A DNA stretch of 64,000 nucleotides from Ceratorhiza oryzae-sativae (Eukaryota > Basidiomycota > Agaricomycetes > Cantharellales > Ceratobasidiaceae), in assembly GCA_030998015.1 (NCBI GenBank), contig JARWMV010000250.1, forward strand, positions 434,001 to 498,000. The letters run 5' to 3'. Made by a program: the position numbers and the translations under genes. Below are positions 47,609 to 60,189 of this stretch, piece after piece. The notes beneath the pieces were generated by a model. It was not told the DNA's origin and made no database searches. It worked only from the letters and a program-made list of their open reading frames with translations. The stretch's first letter is position 1. The number at the start of each line of letters is the position of its first letter.

Positions 47609-50353
47609 GATCCAGATAAATTCTTGGATAATAGTGAAAAAAGAGACAGAGGCGACTCCAGTAATGGGCACAAGCATAAGCTTGCAGGATGCAAGGTTCG
47701 GTGACTGCACCAGCTCGAGGCGAAACTCTTATGAGGGCAGGCGCGAGCGACCAGATTTGAATTTCAACCAAGCCCAAAAAAGCGGTTCTCCCAGGGACTT
47801 CCTTTTGATTCTGACCGGCTTTTGTCACATCGAGATCTGGTAGCCAAGTTCTGTCATCGGTCGGAGTTTGTGGACCAGCGAGCTGCCTCGGCCCGGTAGT
47901 GAACACCTTTTTCCGTATTCCTTGCTCGATTATTTGTCGCTTGAGCTGTGTGGTTCGTGCTCAGCACCCCAGCGTCGATCAAAAATCCGCACAGTGCTCA
48001 GCGACAGACGCTAATCCTGTCATGACCATACTGCCTCGTGCGAGATTAATCCCGGCGGATCGCTCCGGCCTTTCCTGGCCCAATCTCCCGGTGCTGCGAT
48101 GTCATAAATTCCGCCTGCCGATGCGCAGAAATCGGATTTAAGGCTAAAAGGGATGGGCGCTTGTCCGAGGGTGCAGGCTTCGAGCATATGAGCACAAAGG
48201 AACGACTCGGATTGAGGCGATGCGGGCGAAAAAGGCAATCGAGTCTCGTGGAGTCCCACCCTCCCAGAAAAGTTTCAGCGGGCAAGTGTGTGAACCGAGT
48301 GATCACATTGGGATTGACGTTAGATGCATGGCTTTGGGCTTGATTGTTAAGGTCACAACAGCCGTAAAACGCCGGGAGGCTCCAGATCACAGTTATTTAC
48401 ACCAGCTGGGGCTCAGCAACCGAGGGTTGACGACAAAACAGCCATTTTCATTTTCTCGTGCAAAGACGCTGTTGAGGCTGGCAGAGTGAGAAAGGAACCA
48501 TAGGCTGTGAGCAATCTGGGTCAGTCTAGGTGTGGCGCTCTTGAAGCGGAGGAGACAACCAGCGGGAGCAAAACAAGCTGAGTTCTTTTAACCTGCGGAC
48601 AAGTCGAGCGCCAACAACACTAGACCAATCGGAATAAGTTGCCCAGCGCAGGGACCTTTTTGTGGTGGCAAAGAGTAGACCAATGTGGATCGGTATGCCA
48701 AAACGGGACAGTAATTTTATCCTAATAAGGACCGCATCGCCTCAGATGGCCGTGGATGTATAACAAAACCCAGTATTTATCAAATTGGTTCGCTCTGGAG
48801 TTTTTCCGTCAGCCTTTTGAGACGTCGAGTATAATGACACTTGCAGACATGCTGATGGAGCCACTCACGGAATATACGGGCAGTAACCCCTTTGCAGCTC
48901 CCAGGCTCATAGATACTGACTCCACCCGATGTTAAAGTTAAAGCGGACTGGAATACATGGCCTATCAGGCAATAAACATGCCTTGATGAACCAGAGTGGT
49001 GTAGCATAAATGGGGTTCGTTCAAGACCACCTTAATCAAATGATGTACACTAGTACAATGGAGGTTCAACATTGAGAGAGCGGATAGCAAAATGTCCTCT
49101 AAATAAATGTTGCCTCCCCACTCACTATATTAATATGCGAAGTGTAAAAATGCCATCCTGTCATGCTGGTTCAACGGGACTAATTTAGAGTAATACGGGG
49201 ATGACTGCCGTTTCCCAGCGATTTGCCAGTGAGCCAGCTAAGTTGGGTACTATGCCAAATTGCATCCGAAGCCCATCAAAAGTAGCAATCTAGTTCAACT
49301 TGGGTGCCGTGTCGAATAAATTGCAAGAACAGACCCGAGCATATCTGCCAGATTCCAAACGAGTGGCGATGAAACACTAGCAGTCCTAGAATGCCTATGA
49401 GGTCACTGCAAAGAAGCGAACAAGCCTAGGACAAGATACATATCGCACACAATGTGGTGTTATTCAAAGCGAGTGGTGGTGGGAGTAAGAAATGAGCAGG
49501 AACATACGGACGCCCATTTTTCTGGAGTTGAAATGAAGGGGATAAACGAGTGGGTGGCTGAATTTGCAAAGCGATGCAAGGACTTCTGCTGACAGATCAT
49601 GATACGCTACGCCTTGTTTATTGGCCCAGACCTTTGTGCCTGGGAAAAACTCGGGCGTTGCTGTGTGCCACTCAGGAATCTGGAGTACGATCGATATTTG
49701 GCGACAACGGCGGGTCACTATCGGAATTGACAGTCAGTGTTAACTTCCACTCTTGGCGTTGGGGACGTGAATATCTTCAACCAAGCGGTATAAGTTCAAT
49801 TGAAAGTTGAAAATGTTGGTTTCGTGTGATGCGTTGGCGCATCGAATGAAGTGCCAAGCACATCGAAAGTGAGGGAAAAAGCCAAGCATGTCACACGAAG
49901 CGCTCCGGACTACAATAAAGCATTCGGGTATGAACGTCAATGAGTTTTAGGGAGAGATGAAGCAATGCCCGCTGATGATATTCGATACTCCTCCTAGCAG
50001 GGTGATTACCATTTTACGGACCCAGACTCACAGAAGTGCTATCGTCCTCAATACGGAGTTTTCGTCAGAGGTAAGGCAAGAACCCGAGCCCAATGTAAGC
50101 AAACGTGTACAAACCACGTATTTGAAGTCGAATGAAAAACATATACCCGGTTGGACCATCCAAACCACGTTTGCACCTCAAAACGCTCGATGCAGGTCCA
50201 GTAATTTCAGCGATCTCGAGCTCTTTCGGCCCCGGGTGTAGTTGAGAATTCATGGCCAACTCTCAATGCCGCTCAACTGTACGTGCAGCGCGTTTCAGGT
50301 TAAAGTCACACTCAATCGAATGAAGATTCGGAGGTCTCGAAGAGATCAGGATG
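47609..50353. other. 2.7-kb region without a supported gene
   Basis: Numerous short open frames were inspected on both strands; none carries a conserved motif or plausible splice chain. The sequence is not low complexity. It may hold decayed genes or long regulatory DNA for the transcription factor gene. Confidence 0.4.
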
Positions 50354-50459
50354 AGATCCTGGAGCATTATGGGGACGAGCCAGGGCTCAAGAGCACGTTG
50401 AGCTGGCTGAGGTCGCCAAAATTAAAGTCCCAGCCTCGAGCGCTCATAAGCGCTCGTGA
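50354..50459 (+). pseudogene. Gene-end relic related to the F-box/LRR-like gene at 51 kb
   Basis: The frame HVELAEVAKIKVPASSAHKR and Ser before a TGA (50457-50459) matches the end of the minus-strand gene, HDELAEVAEMKVRFSSPHEL and Leu before its stop. Upstream DNA similarity is patchy and the frame does not stay open. Only the 3' end of a duplicated copy survives here. Confidence 0.6.
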
Positions 50460-50495
50460 GGGCTCGACCGGCAAGGGGGGTCGGCCCCGATACCA
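50354..50495 (+). repeat. Left arm of a diverged inverted duplication
   Basis: This stretch is similar to the reverse complement of 50985-51112. The best shared run is CTGGCTGAGGTCGCC (50403-50417) and GCTCGACCGGCA after the stop codons. The spacer is about 490 bp. Confidence 0.65.
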
Positions 50496-50984
50496 GTTGA
50501 TTGGAAATTAGGTGATATAGACATTTAAGTGGAGCAGCTTTTGATATGCGTGATGAGGGCTCCTATTGGCTAGCGACTTTGTGGCAGTGCATGTCGATAT
50601 TTACTTTTTCATCAATATCTCGAACCACCAAGGCATTTTGTAAAATTCAAGCACCATATGACGCGTAACGCAAAACTACCCCTGCGTGGACGACGACGCC
50701 CATACTCAGATGTCCCGCCATCATGCATGCCATTCAACCTTGGGCTGTTCCTCGAAGGTGCTCAGACAAACGGATCGAATCAGTGTCCGTTTTAGCAAAC
50801 AAGTGTTGTACTGAAAAACGGAGATATGAACAACTATGATTCACCATCCAATAGGATGCATAAGCTGCAGCAACGCCGTGATATCCCACATGTATGAACT
50901 ATATTTGTAATTTCTTCTAAGTACGACGACTGATCATGACGCTCCGGTCTACGACGGTGTAGCCGGTGTTATCATGCCACGGTA

Positions 50985-51112
50985 AGCCGATCGCACCCCC
51001 TGCCGGTCGAGCACTCATAAGAGTTCATGAGGGCTCGAGAATCGGACTTTCATTTCGGCGACCTCAGCCAGTTCATCGTGCTCCCGAGTCCTCACAAGCC
51101 GTGGCTCGTTTT
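50985..51112 (-). repeat. Right arm of the inverted duplication
   Basis: Read on the minus strand it aligns with 50354-50495. The right arm belongs to the longer, better preserved gene copy. Confidence 0.65.
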
Positions 51113-51824
51113 CTTGATGAAATCCAGAATCATGGATGAGCTCGAACCTTTGATTCAAAAGAAGCCACGAAAGATGTTTAACCTTGATAAAATCTATTTT
51201 GGCAGGCAATTCGTCGCGGTAGAACGTGGAAACACCCGAGTACATCGCACATAAACTTGCAAGTCTGAGATATGAGGGCATATTGAGCACAGAGTCTGAA
51301 TGAACTGAGGTCGTTCTCCCTGTAGATTTAGGCTAACGAAGGTGGTGTCCTTTTCTAGGCTACCCGGTTGCAAAATTGTGAGTAGTTGTTCCATGTTTTT
51401 GGATGTGTAGAGTTCCGGGTATCCCAACGCTGAAGGTGAGTTTGCAGGTACAATGTCCCGGCATGCTATAGCATCGTCACTGGGATGAGAGATCGGATGA
51501 AGTGTCAGGTCGGCGAATTGTGAAATATCCCGGAGGATGGGTGACTGAAGCACGTAAGCATCGGGAGCGAATGCTTGTCGGATTGCCGGACCTAGAAAAA
51601 GAGGATACGATATCCCAAGCGGGCTGCCCATCAGTAGCATTCATGTTGGTCGGATTGGGTAAAATGGTATGTAGAGCTTGAACCTCTGGGCACCTTTCGA
51701 CCACAATCCCCAGTGTCTTGCTTATCATGGCTAGGTCCGAGGTGAAGGGAGCAAAGATATGCCGTACCGAACCAGATGTGCAATTATAAAAGGACATCAC
51801 GTCGGCATGGTACGGTTTTATCAA
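51015..51824 (-). CDS. F-box/LRR-like protein, gene model incomplete
   Basis: Protein-like stretches run from about 51824 to the stop at 51015: SDLAMISKTLGIVVERCPEV followed by QALHTILPNPTNM, then LQSPILRDISQFADLTLH, SLNLQGERPQFIQTLCSICP with HISDLQVYVR, and FELIHDSGFHQENEPRLVRT before the conserved end. The style (CPEV, LxLxG, CPHISDL) is that of fungal F-box/LRR proteins, but the F-box itself was not found. Two frames overlap near 51640, so an intron or a frame break lies there. The start is unknown. The end is duplicated in inverted orientation at 50.4 kb. Confidence 0.45.
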
Positions 51825-52696
51825 GTCAGCTCGGAAAGAGCGTGGCGTTTCGGATATGAGATATCAACGGTTTCTATTTTCTGACTTTCTCGAGCCAAAC
51901 TGCAACTGCTTGACAAGCGAGGCGTAGATATGAAAACGCATCATGCTGTCCTCAACAAGCTCATCCGAAATGCACTCATTAACGCTACCAGGAATCAATC
52001 TGTTGATCACTGGCATATTGTTCGACCGAATCCCCGAGGGTTGAAATGTGAGGAACGAATCCTCTCCTCAGAAATCTATCAAAGGCGACAAATTTCTATA
52101 TGCGTGAGGTGATTCCATGAAACGATCGCCTGGATACTGCCACGGCTTGTGCGTTTTTACGTCCTAAGTCATTACAGACTTCCTAAATTAACTCCGGAAG
52201 CTCGAAAATGTTATATATGCTTGGAAGCCAAGGCGGCAACAAGTTTGCTTCAATCGCGCTCCAACATGATCCGGCATGTATGGGCGGCAAGGCAGCGCCA
52301 GGTAGATCCTAAGTTGCCTTTAAACCCAATGAATCTCCAGCTTTATCCAGCCTATCGGTTGGTAAGTTTGAGCGAAAAATCCCGAGCAAATCACATGGCG
52401 ATAGAATTGGTCCTGGCACTCACCGGAATACAATCTGATCCAAGGAAGCCACATAGTGATTTGAGCTAACAAGGCAGTCGGATCTTAATCATCCAAAGCT
52501 CGCAAAGTAGCGCTGCTCTGAGATCCAGGTCCGATGACATCAAACCAAATATGAAATATATTCATGAGTGGATAATCATTCACGCTCAAGCTGGCATACA
52601 TCCATATTCCAACTCCCAATATGGCCATTTCATAGCTCATTAAAGCGATGACGGCTAATTGAGGGACAGATGCATCAACTACAGACGACCTATAGG
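51825..52696. other. Region upstream of the F-box/LRR-like gene and downstream of REV7
   Basis: It may contain 5' exons of the F-box/LRR-like gene, but I could not establish any. A 106-codon plus-strand frame (52149-52469) was not supported. Confidence 0.35.
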
Positions 52697-53732
52697 TCAC
52701 TTTGCCGCCTGCTTCCCGAAACTCTTCAACCCAGCAAGCTTTTCTCCAGACTCTTGGACCGCAAGCCCAACCTACAGCCACCCCGATCAAATTCCACTCG
52801 ATAGAAGAGGAAGGAAAGCAGCTTACGTCAATCACGCCCGTCTCGAGCGCGCGTATAACCCTGAGCTGGGCATCATCTGATGTTCCGGCCGAAGTGTGCT
52901 GGTTTGAAGCGGCAATCCAGAGTGGTGGATCTTGCTGAAATACGAAGGTCGGGTAAGACGTCGGTAGAAGTGGTATAGAATGGCATACCGAGGTCTCGGG
53001 AGACGGGGAGGGGACAGCGTCATCCTTGAGTTCGAGCAGGATTCCGAAGGACATGTCCTCTGTGTTTTGCAGAGTGAAACGGATTGACATCCCGAAAGAA
53101 ACAATGCACACCATCTTGTGGCAAATCACCGAGCTGGCCTTCAACTAGACTCAGTTTGACGAGGAACGAACGAAAGTGCTGTGGTAGGGAGAGGAATGGC
53201 AGGGCGTCTTTGATTCTGGAGTACAAGTTGGTCGATGTAGTCAGGCGAAGCGGAAGCAACGTACGTACACCGTGTCCTTGTCCCATCTATTCATCTCGGT
53301 CGGCCCGGGTTCGACCATTACCCTCAGCGAGAATACGAATCTCTCGAGGGCCACGTCATGTCGGTCTTTGATCACAACGATCATCCTCTCCACAGTTCCC
53401 TGCTCGTTCGGCCATCAGAAGCGCTCGCGGCAATTAACAGGGGCACTAGAACGTGCCAGCAAAAGTTCATCCTTGACGGCAGACACAGCACCGGCGATGT
53501 ACTCGTTCAACGCAGGATGCCGGGACTGATAAACCGGCGCATCCCATTTCCGCCGTCGAACAAAGAGGTCGGGCGGGTATACCCCGCGAATGAATAGGAT
53601 GGTGTGGATAGCGACTTCTACTAACGCAAGCGTCAGTCTATGGGCACGTGGATGCGGTCGCCACTCACAAAACTCGACAATCTCTTTCACAGTCTCTACC
53701 GATGCGCGTATCAGACTCTGTCTCTCGGCCAT
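52697..53732 (-). CDS. REV7: DNA polymerase zeta accessory subunit REV7 (MAD2L2), HORMA domain
   Basis: REV7 binds REV3 in translesion polymerase zeta through its HORMA safety-belt fold. Exons 53732-53669, 53620-53439, 53399-53269, 53215-53112, 53059-52989, 52934-52827 and 52771-52697 sum to 244 aa. Family blocks are clear: VEFLEVAIHTILFIRGVYPP, DLFVRRRKWDAPVYQSRHPA, LNEYIAGAVSAVKDELL, MIVVIKDRHDVALERFVFSL, QHFRSFLVKLSLVEGQLGDL, EDMSFGILLELKDDAV, DPPLWIAASNQHTSAG, and VIRALETGVIDVGLAVQESG. The length is slightly above the usual 210-225 residues because of a short C-terminal tail. Intron 2 is only 40 nt. The start is the first ATG; upstream in-frame sequence lacks one. Confidence 0.9.
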
Positions 53733-54306
53733 CGAGAACACGCACGATTAAATGTGAGGCCCTTCTCTGCAACCGGCACACGCGACCCGCTCGCGCCGGG
53801 CAGGGTGATGCCTCCTCTGGCTGTCCTCGCCTTGCTCATGGCCGCCGAAAGTCTTGGGTCGGCTTCGCACGTGACCGGGCCGTTGTTTACCCGGCCATGC
53901 TGACCTCCACACTGATGCAGCAAAGTGAGATATGAGCACCACATAGGGGCTGAGGTGAGACTAAAATAGGGTGTATTCAGCCTGGGGGCGGCTTCTGTGT
54001 GCGATAGCGGAATATGAACCACCGGACCGAGGTCGACGGCGAGTGAGCGAGCCTCGACTGCACATATGGTTCTGTTCCAAAGGTTATTTAGCGGGTGAAT
54101 CGATTATGCGACCTTGCTGCCAAGGGCCGGGCAGGCAACAATGCGCGCATAGTCGCTCTTGGCGCAGTGACGGAGCTGGAACCCTGGCCACGCGCGCTCG
54201 AGATCAGGAACAGAAGCCGGGCCGCAGAAGTGCACGGGAAGCAACGGCCCGGGTGCCAAGAATTCAGCCCGCGTGAGCTTCGATATCCGGGGTCCCGTGG
54301 GGTCGC
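53733..54306. other. Divergent intergenic region between REV7 and the sugar transporter
   Basis: No coding frame was recognised. Open frames on several strands here reflect high GC content. Confidence 0.45.
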
Positions 54307-54316
54307 ATATTTATAT
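54307..54316 (+). promoter_or_regulatory. TATA-like element of the MFS sugar transporter
   Basis: ATATTTATAT lies 45-54 bp upstream of the ATG at 54361 and stands out in a GC-rich context. Confidence 0.45.
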
Positions 54317-54360
54317 CACCCACACCGTGCCCGGTCTGCAGGTCTCCCCCCTCGTTCGCC

Positions 54361-56599
54361 ATGTCTGACCAGGAGTTCGCCGACCCCAAGGTGCACACCA
54401 CCCACGAAAAGCCCGCGTCCATCTGGCGCGACATGATCACCAACCGCCGCGCCTACTGGATGGCAGCATCGGTACGTCACGTCATCAGCCTGAATGCGCT
54501 CAACTCACCCGACCACAGGCCTGCTGGGGTGGTATGCTATTCGGTTGGGACACCGGCCTCATCGGTGGTATCGTACGTACTATCCTCGCCACCACGGCTC
54601 TCGTTCTCACCCCATCACACAGCTCCCACGTACTTCGTTCAAGCATTCTTTTGGATTGGATAAGAACCCAGGAGCGTACGCCGACCTTCAGGGATGGATC
54701 GTCACAGGTATGTTCATTTCAACCCGAACAGCAACCGGCTACTCACATGGTTACTTCCGTTTAGTATTGCAGGCTGGTGAGTTTTCATCGTTTACATATC
54801 AGCCTCTGCCAAAACTACGGGGATCGGGTAGAGGAGCCCAGCTCCAGGCTCGGCTAGCCAGCCCCCCGTGTACTACCCCAGAATAGCCTGTCCGAGAATC
54901 ACCCGGAAATGATCTTCTGTTCTTCTCCAATTCCACGTGGCCGAACGCATCTGACCCCTTTACCCCTGTAGGATGCTTCTTTGGCGCCATGTCTGCGGCC
55001 TTCATCTCCGATAGGTTTGGTCGCAAGCCCGCGCTTTTTGTCGCTGCATTCTTTTTCTTCCTGGGCTCCATCCTCCAGACTGTCCCCGCCCTCAATGGCC
55101 AATCACCCACGAGCTCGCTCCACCAGGCAAGTTGTTAGAGCCGTGGATTTGACACCGCTTGACTGACGCCACATCTTCTAGCTCTACGTCGGCCGTGCCA
55201 TCGGCGGATACGGAGTCGGAATCGTCTCCGTCGTCGTTCCAACCTACATCTCCGAGTCGGCGCCCCGCCTCATCCGTGGTCGTCTGACCGGCATGTATCA
55301 GCTCGCGATCGTTTTTGGCATCGCATTCTCGTTCTGGGTCAACTACGGCTTGCTCGAGCGGTACGGCGACAGCATCAATGTCCCGCAACAGTGGCGCACC
55401 GCGTTCGCTCTCCAGCTCCTTCCTGGCGTTCTCCTCGTCCTTTCTATGCTTACCCAGCGCGAGTCTCCCCGTTGGCTCGCCGAACGCGGGCGGGACGACG
55501 AGTGCAAGCAGGTTCTCGCCCGTCTCCGTGGTCTCTCGGTTGAGGACCCGATTGTGCAGGAAGAACATGCACTGATCAAGGCTGATTTCGAGGGTCGCAT
55601 CAAGTTGACGTTGGCTCAGCAGTTCCGCGAGGCGACCAGCTCCAAAAAGATGTTCTATCGCTGCTCCTTGCCGTTCATCCTGTGAGTCTTTCCTTTTTTC
55701 CGCATTCAGACGCTGGGGGTACTGATTCGCCTGTGCAGCATGGCCTTCCAGCAATGGACGGGTGTCAACTCGATGAACTACTACTCGCCCGTCATCTTCC
55801 AGTCCCTCGGCATGAAAGGCGCCCAGGCCAATTTGCTCGGCACGGGTATTTACGGTATCGTCAAAATCGTGATGACCGCGCTCGTTCTCGCCCTAGGCGT
55901 GGAACAACTCGGACGGAAGAGCTTGCTCATCTGGGGTGGAATTGGCCAGGCTCTGTGCATGTGCTTCATCGGGTATGTCATTCCGAGTTCAACCGATCAA
56001 TCAATCCCAACTAAATGCGATCGACACACAGGGCCTATCTCAAAATCCACACCGACTCGTCCGTCATTCCGACCTCGTACGTCGCGATCGTTGCGATCTA
56101 CCTCTACGTCACGTTCTACTCGTTTGGCTGGTCCGTCGCGCCTTGGCCGGTCATGTCCGAGTCCCAGCCGAACCACCTCCGTTCGTTGACCATGTCGATC
56201 GGTCTGATGAGCAACTGGCTGTTCAACTTTACCATCTCCAAGATCACACCCATCCTTCTCAAGGACATCAAGTTCGGCACATACTTCCTCTTTGCTGGCA
56301 CGACCATGCTCGGCGTCCTCTGGACCATCTTTTTCCTCCCCGAGACGGGCGGATACGCACTCGAGGAAATCAGCGATTTGTTCCAGGGCTCGGTTGTCAC
56401 GCGCTCGTTGGCAGACAACAAGTTTGCGTTCAAGCGCATGCGCGAGGAGGATCGGGATAAGATTCGCCAGGGCCTGAGGAGGTACGGAAGCTCGACGGGC
56501 AGTGGCTGGACGGACCGCGACGAGAAGCCCGTGGAGGAGCGGTATGAGCGTCAGCAGCAGGTGGGCGTGTTGCCGAGTGTCACCGAGGAGAGGCGTTGA
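54361..56599 (+). CDS. MFS sugar porter (hexose/quinate transporter family)
   Basis: Exons 54361-54471, 54519-54572, 54623-54707, 54765-54776, 54972-55126, 55182-55681, 55739-55972 and 56032-56599 sum to 572 aa. Sugar porter signatures are present: WGGMLFGWDTGLIGG in helix 1, SDRFGRKPALFVAAFFFFLG, YVGRAIGGYGVGIVSVVVPT, YISESAPRLIRGRLTGMYQL, RESPRWLAERGRDDECKQVL, FQQWTGVNSMNYYSPVIFQS (helix 7 QQxxGxN), VAPWPVMSES, and FFLPETGGYALEEISDLF. Exon 4 is a 12-nt micro-exon, followed by a 195-nt intron, the longest found in this window. Intron 5 (55127-55181) uses a GCAAGT donor. The carboxy tail is charged and Arg/Glu-rich. The protein probably imports a hexose or related sugar by proton symport; the exact substrate cannot be read. 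Confidence 0.9.
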
Positions 56600-57812
56600 G
56601 TGTTTGTTGTATTCTTTCGTTTTGGTGATATGTGTTGTGATGTGTATGATAGTGGTGAATGATGTTTTTCCGGCTATGGCGGTTTTTTGTCGGAGGTTCA
56701 TAACATGAGAGTGTGGCGCAATTTGACTTGGAGTTCTTGCGGCTCCGTCCATTATATGTCTTTTGGGGTGCTTCTCAAGGGGCTCGCACGCTTTCACGAA
56801 AATGCTCTACCCTATCGCCCTTTATCCCGTTGGCTATCCCGATTGGACCACGCCAGTCCCAAACTCGGCGAGTGATTCGTCTTGTCAGCTATCGACAAGA
56901 AACTTGACTTTTGTTTACACATATATGCGACCGCCTTTAAACCCTGAATAGCTTCTGACTAAGCGCCGCCGTCGAATTAGAAGTAGAATTAGAAGTAGAA
57001 TCTCCGAGAGATCAATTACACGCCAGTTATCATTAAAGGACCTATGCTACAAGTGCTTGGCCGTTTGCCGCACTTGGAAAAACCACTTATACTACGTCGC
57101 AGAGGTCGCAAGGATTGAGGTTCGTCTAGTTGCCAACCGTTGCTCCCGGATCCTTGTCTTGAGCTTGCTTGTCTTTATCTCGAGTCGAAAACTTGTAAAG
57201 AACTACAAAAATTTTGGGAACTCGTTTCACTCGTATTGCTCAATGGCGTCACTATTTCTTTGTGCGGCATCATTGAAGAGCTAGACCTGGGATTTCTCCG
57301 TTTTTGCTGTCGGAAAAAAGCCCTCGGGTCACGTGGCTTTGCATTCGTTTTCCTGATCCAAAGAGTGGAGAAGATGAAGACAACGGCCCCTATGATCTTG
57401 GGGGCCGCGAAAATCCCGCCAGAGGGCTGAATACATCAAGAACAAGGTTTTGTGGGAGGTTTGTTCACGTATGAGCGTACATTTGATGCAGGCATCACAG
57501 GTGAATTATTCATCCTCTGGCATCCATCCCAGCATGGCCGGCGCAGATATTTTGGTTACAATCGCTACCGTAATATCAATGTTCTCGATCCACACAGGAC
57601 TATTTCGACTACTTGCTTTCCTGATTTGACGACCCCAAGAAATTGGTTCCACAAGTTCTAAGTGAAGTTCTCAGTCCTCATTTCGGGTGTGTTAAAGAGT
57701 GGGATGTATGCGGTTTAGAAGGTAATGTAAATACCAGGAATGGAGGCGTGGCTGTGCGATTGTTGATCACGTGGAATCAATTGAGATTCTGATAAGTCCC
57801 AGGATAGTGTTA
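56600..57812. other. Region with possible F-box-type relic
   Basis: Around 57020-57110 the plus strand reads LSLKDLCYKCLAVCRTWKNH, which recalls an F-box. Further on are CLELACLYLESKTCKELQKF and, to 57661, a frame ending DLTTPRNWFHKF. They do not join into one open model. A short tandem repeat of AATTAGAAGTAG sits near 56976-57000. Confidence 0.3.
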
Positions 57813-59759
57813 TTATATGGGTACCCATTCTGGTCTATGAGCATTTAGGCCTCCTGGTGCCTCTCCAACCCGGACTGACGTATCTGACATCACTGCGGCA
57901 TGGCTCAGTGCTCTTAGCCTCGGCGCCTGGTCCTTTTTCGCTCAATTCAGTCAATGTAATTGTCATGTATTAATAGATAATACCAACCTTCGCTGAAGGT
58001 ACGTCTACTAAGAATGGTTGAACCTCTGGGGAGAATGCGTCTTTTGGTATTTCGCGAACCATGGATTCGTTGCTGAACACTTCCTTCCCATCAATGCGGC
58101 CTAGCAAGCGGATCCAATTGGCGGTACCTAGCAAGGAGGCGTCAATGTGCCAATTACCGCCTTCCTGAGATGTCAAGTGATTATATGTATGCTTTATCAG
58201 AGTGGTAATATTCAAGGCCTACTTTGATACGCCGCCTAAGAGCGGCGTTGATGCCTAGCACAAGAAGGTGACCAGCGGCATGATCCAATATCTGACAAGG
58301 GAGTGGACGCAAAGGGGATGGAGCACTGTGTGGGTTAACGGAATTGTAGGCCGTAGCTTCTGCGATATTGAAACCGGTTGCAGCCTGGACCAGTGAATCG
58401 AACTGCAACAACGGTAAACAAACCCCGAAAACGAACGCAAGTACTCACCCCTCGACGCCCGCCCCACGGTCCGTCAAGGCCAAATGCACTGAGACTAGCT
58501 GTAATCAGTCCCGGGTACTTTTCCGCAAGCTCATCCGGACCGAATCCGCGTCTTGTGATTGACCCAGGTCGACTGGAATCGAGCGGCATATGCATGCATT
58601 CGACAAATTTATCCTGGAGTTACTCACTATGACTGAAGTAGCACATCCGCATCTTCGAGTAACGTTCGAAAAATCGCAATATCTGCTTCATTATTGAGGT
58701 CTAGCTGAATCGATCGTTTGCCGCGTGAGGTGTCAACATCAAGGGCTGGGAGATCGGGAAGGTTGGGGGATGTAACCCAAAGTACGTCGGCTCCATGAGC
58801 TGTCAGTCGTGTCGTAAAACTACATCAGTGATAGATTGATGCGGTCAGGATGTGACTCAATCTCACCGGCCAAAGTTCTCCCGCACACTGGCCCAGCGAT
58901 GATTCTAGTGAGGTCAAGCACTTTCAAACCTTTTAATGGCAAATCATCCGGATTGACCTCTGGCAGCACTTTTGGAGGCGCTTCTCCTATCTTGCGGATG
59001 AATAAAGGCTTCAATTTAGCGGTGTGTATTCCATGTGGGTGAGTACTCCATTCTGCAAATGATCGGATCTTGAAAGCGCAACCACCCGCAGCAATAACCG
59101 CATCCTCGAACGGTTGCGCCTCCCACTGTTTGAGGGATAGTCCCACAGACTCGCGAGAGGCAGGTGGGTGAGTAGGAAGTCCGAGGGTTTTAAGGATAGC
59201 ATCCCTATGACTGTTCAGTACAATATTAAAATTAAGGTATTATTTGTGAATCGGAAAGATCGACTAACTGGGCAAAATTTGTGTGGATACGGACATGTCC
59301 GTCTTTGGTTTCATATGCCCCAGACAAGGGATCCCAAGTAGCACCTGTAGATTTCCCGTCCAAAGTGGTCCATGATTCAGATTCTATAAGGCAGAGTCGA
59401 TTGTTTTCGTTACACGATCTTTATGTAGATGCTTACTACAATCGAGCACTGCGTGCCATGCATCCACTGATACTTCTTGCAACTGATCGAGTCGTGCCGA
59501 ACTTGATGTATAAGAGCGCTTGATAGCGCAGAGCATCCAATCGCAGCCTAAAATATATGAATATGGCTGTCAAGTTTACTGCGATTGGTATGATACACAC
59601 TTGAGCTGCCGCGCCGATTCGGAAAGAAGACCTGACAACTGGATCTGATGGCCCTTTGAGCACTAGCCGCTGAGTAGCTGTCGCAGGAAAATCGAATGCA
59701 GGGGTCGACCAAAGTTCATCTACGATTTGCTTGGGTGTTGGGAGGGACTTGGATAACAT
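57813..59759 (-). CDS. CaiB/BaiF family (type III) CoA-transferase
   Basis: Type III enzymes move CoA between carboxylic acids, or racemise acyl-CoAs, through a catalytic Asp. The start is MLSKSLPTPKQIVDELWSTP. Later exons carry LKQWEAQPFEDAVIAAGGCA, FAEWSTHPHGIHTA, GLKVLDLTRIIAGPVCGRTL (the CoA-binding start of the core), GADVLWVTSPNLPDLP, DTSRGKRSIQLDLN, SYRPGSITRRGFGPDELAEK, LITASLSAFGLDGPWGG, FDSLVQAATGFNIAEA with the probable catalytic Asp, and ILDHAAGHLLVLGINAALRR. Then come WHIDASLLGTANWIRLLGRI and a final exon ending GGLNAHRPEWVPI. The N-terminal half repeats part of the core, as in double-length fungal members. About ten exons; the substrate is unknown. Confidence 0.85.
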
Positions 59760-60189
59760 GATTGCTGGTGATCGATCCCAAGGCCGCGCTGCATTGGAAA
59801 TTGCCGGTAGCTGGGCGCTTCTCTTGTTCTACACCCTCCACGGCCACCGACAACCCGTGACCACCATGCCCGGGTGCCAATAATGTCTAATATGGATTGG
59901 GCAGGTGATTACTGAAGACCTTTGCGAAGCGAGGGGGAGAAGCCCCTTTCGCCAAGCAGGAGGGTGCCTCCTATAAACGCCATCCACTGCGCAGGGGATT
60001 ATTTTCAACCAGGCTGATGAATTAAGACGAGAAATCTACTACATCAAAATAACCTCTCTTTTGAACAATCTGCGAAAAGAGCGATTGTATGCGCTGATAA
60101 CTGGCTTATCCGATTAGCACAGCCACATATTTGATCATCGACGCGCAAGCGCGTGAGGCGACGCGTTTGCCTCAAACCCGACTTCCACC

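Noticed and set aside
52485..52690. Minus-strand hydrophobic stretch that looks like a membrane protein continuing REV7
   Set aside because: REV7 closes exactly at the TGA at 52697-52699 after a family-consistent C-terminus; the extension uses an unspliced intron frame.
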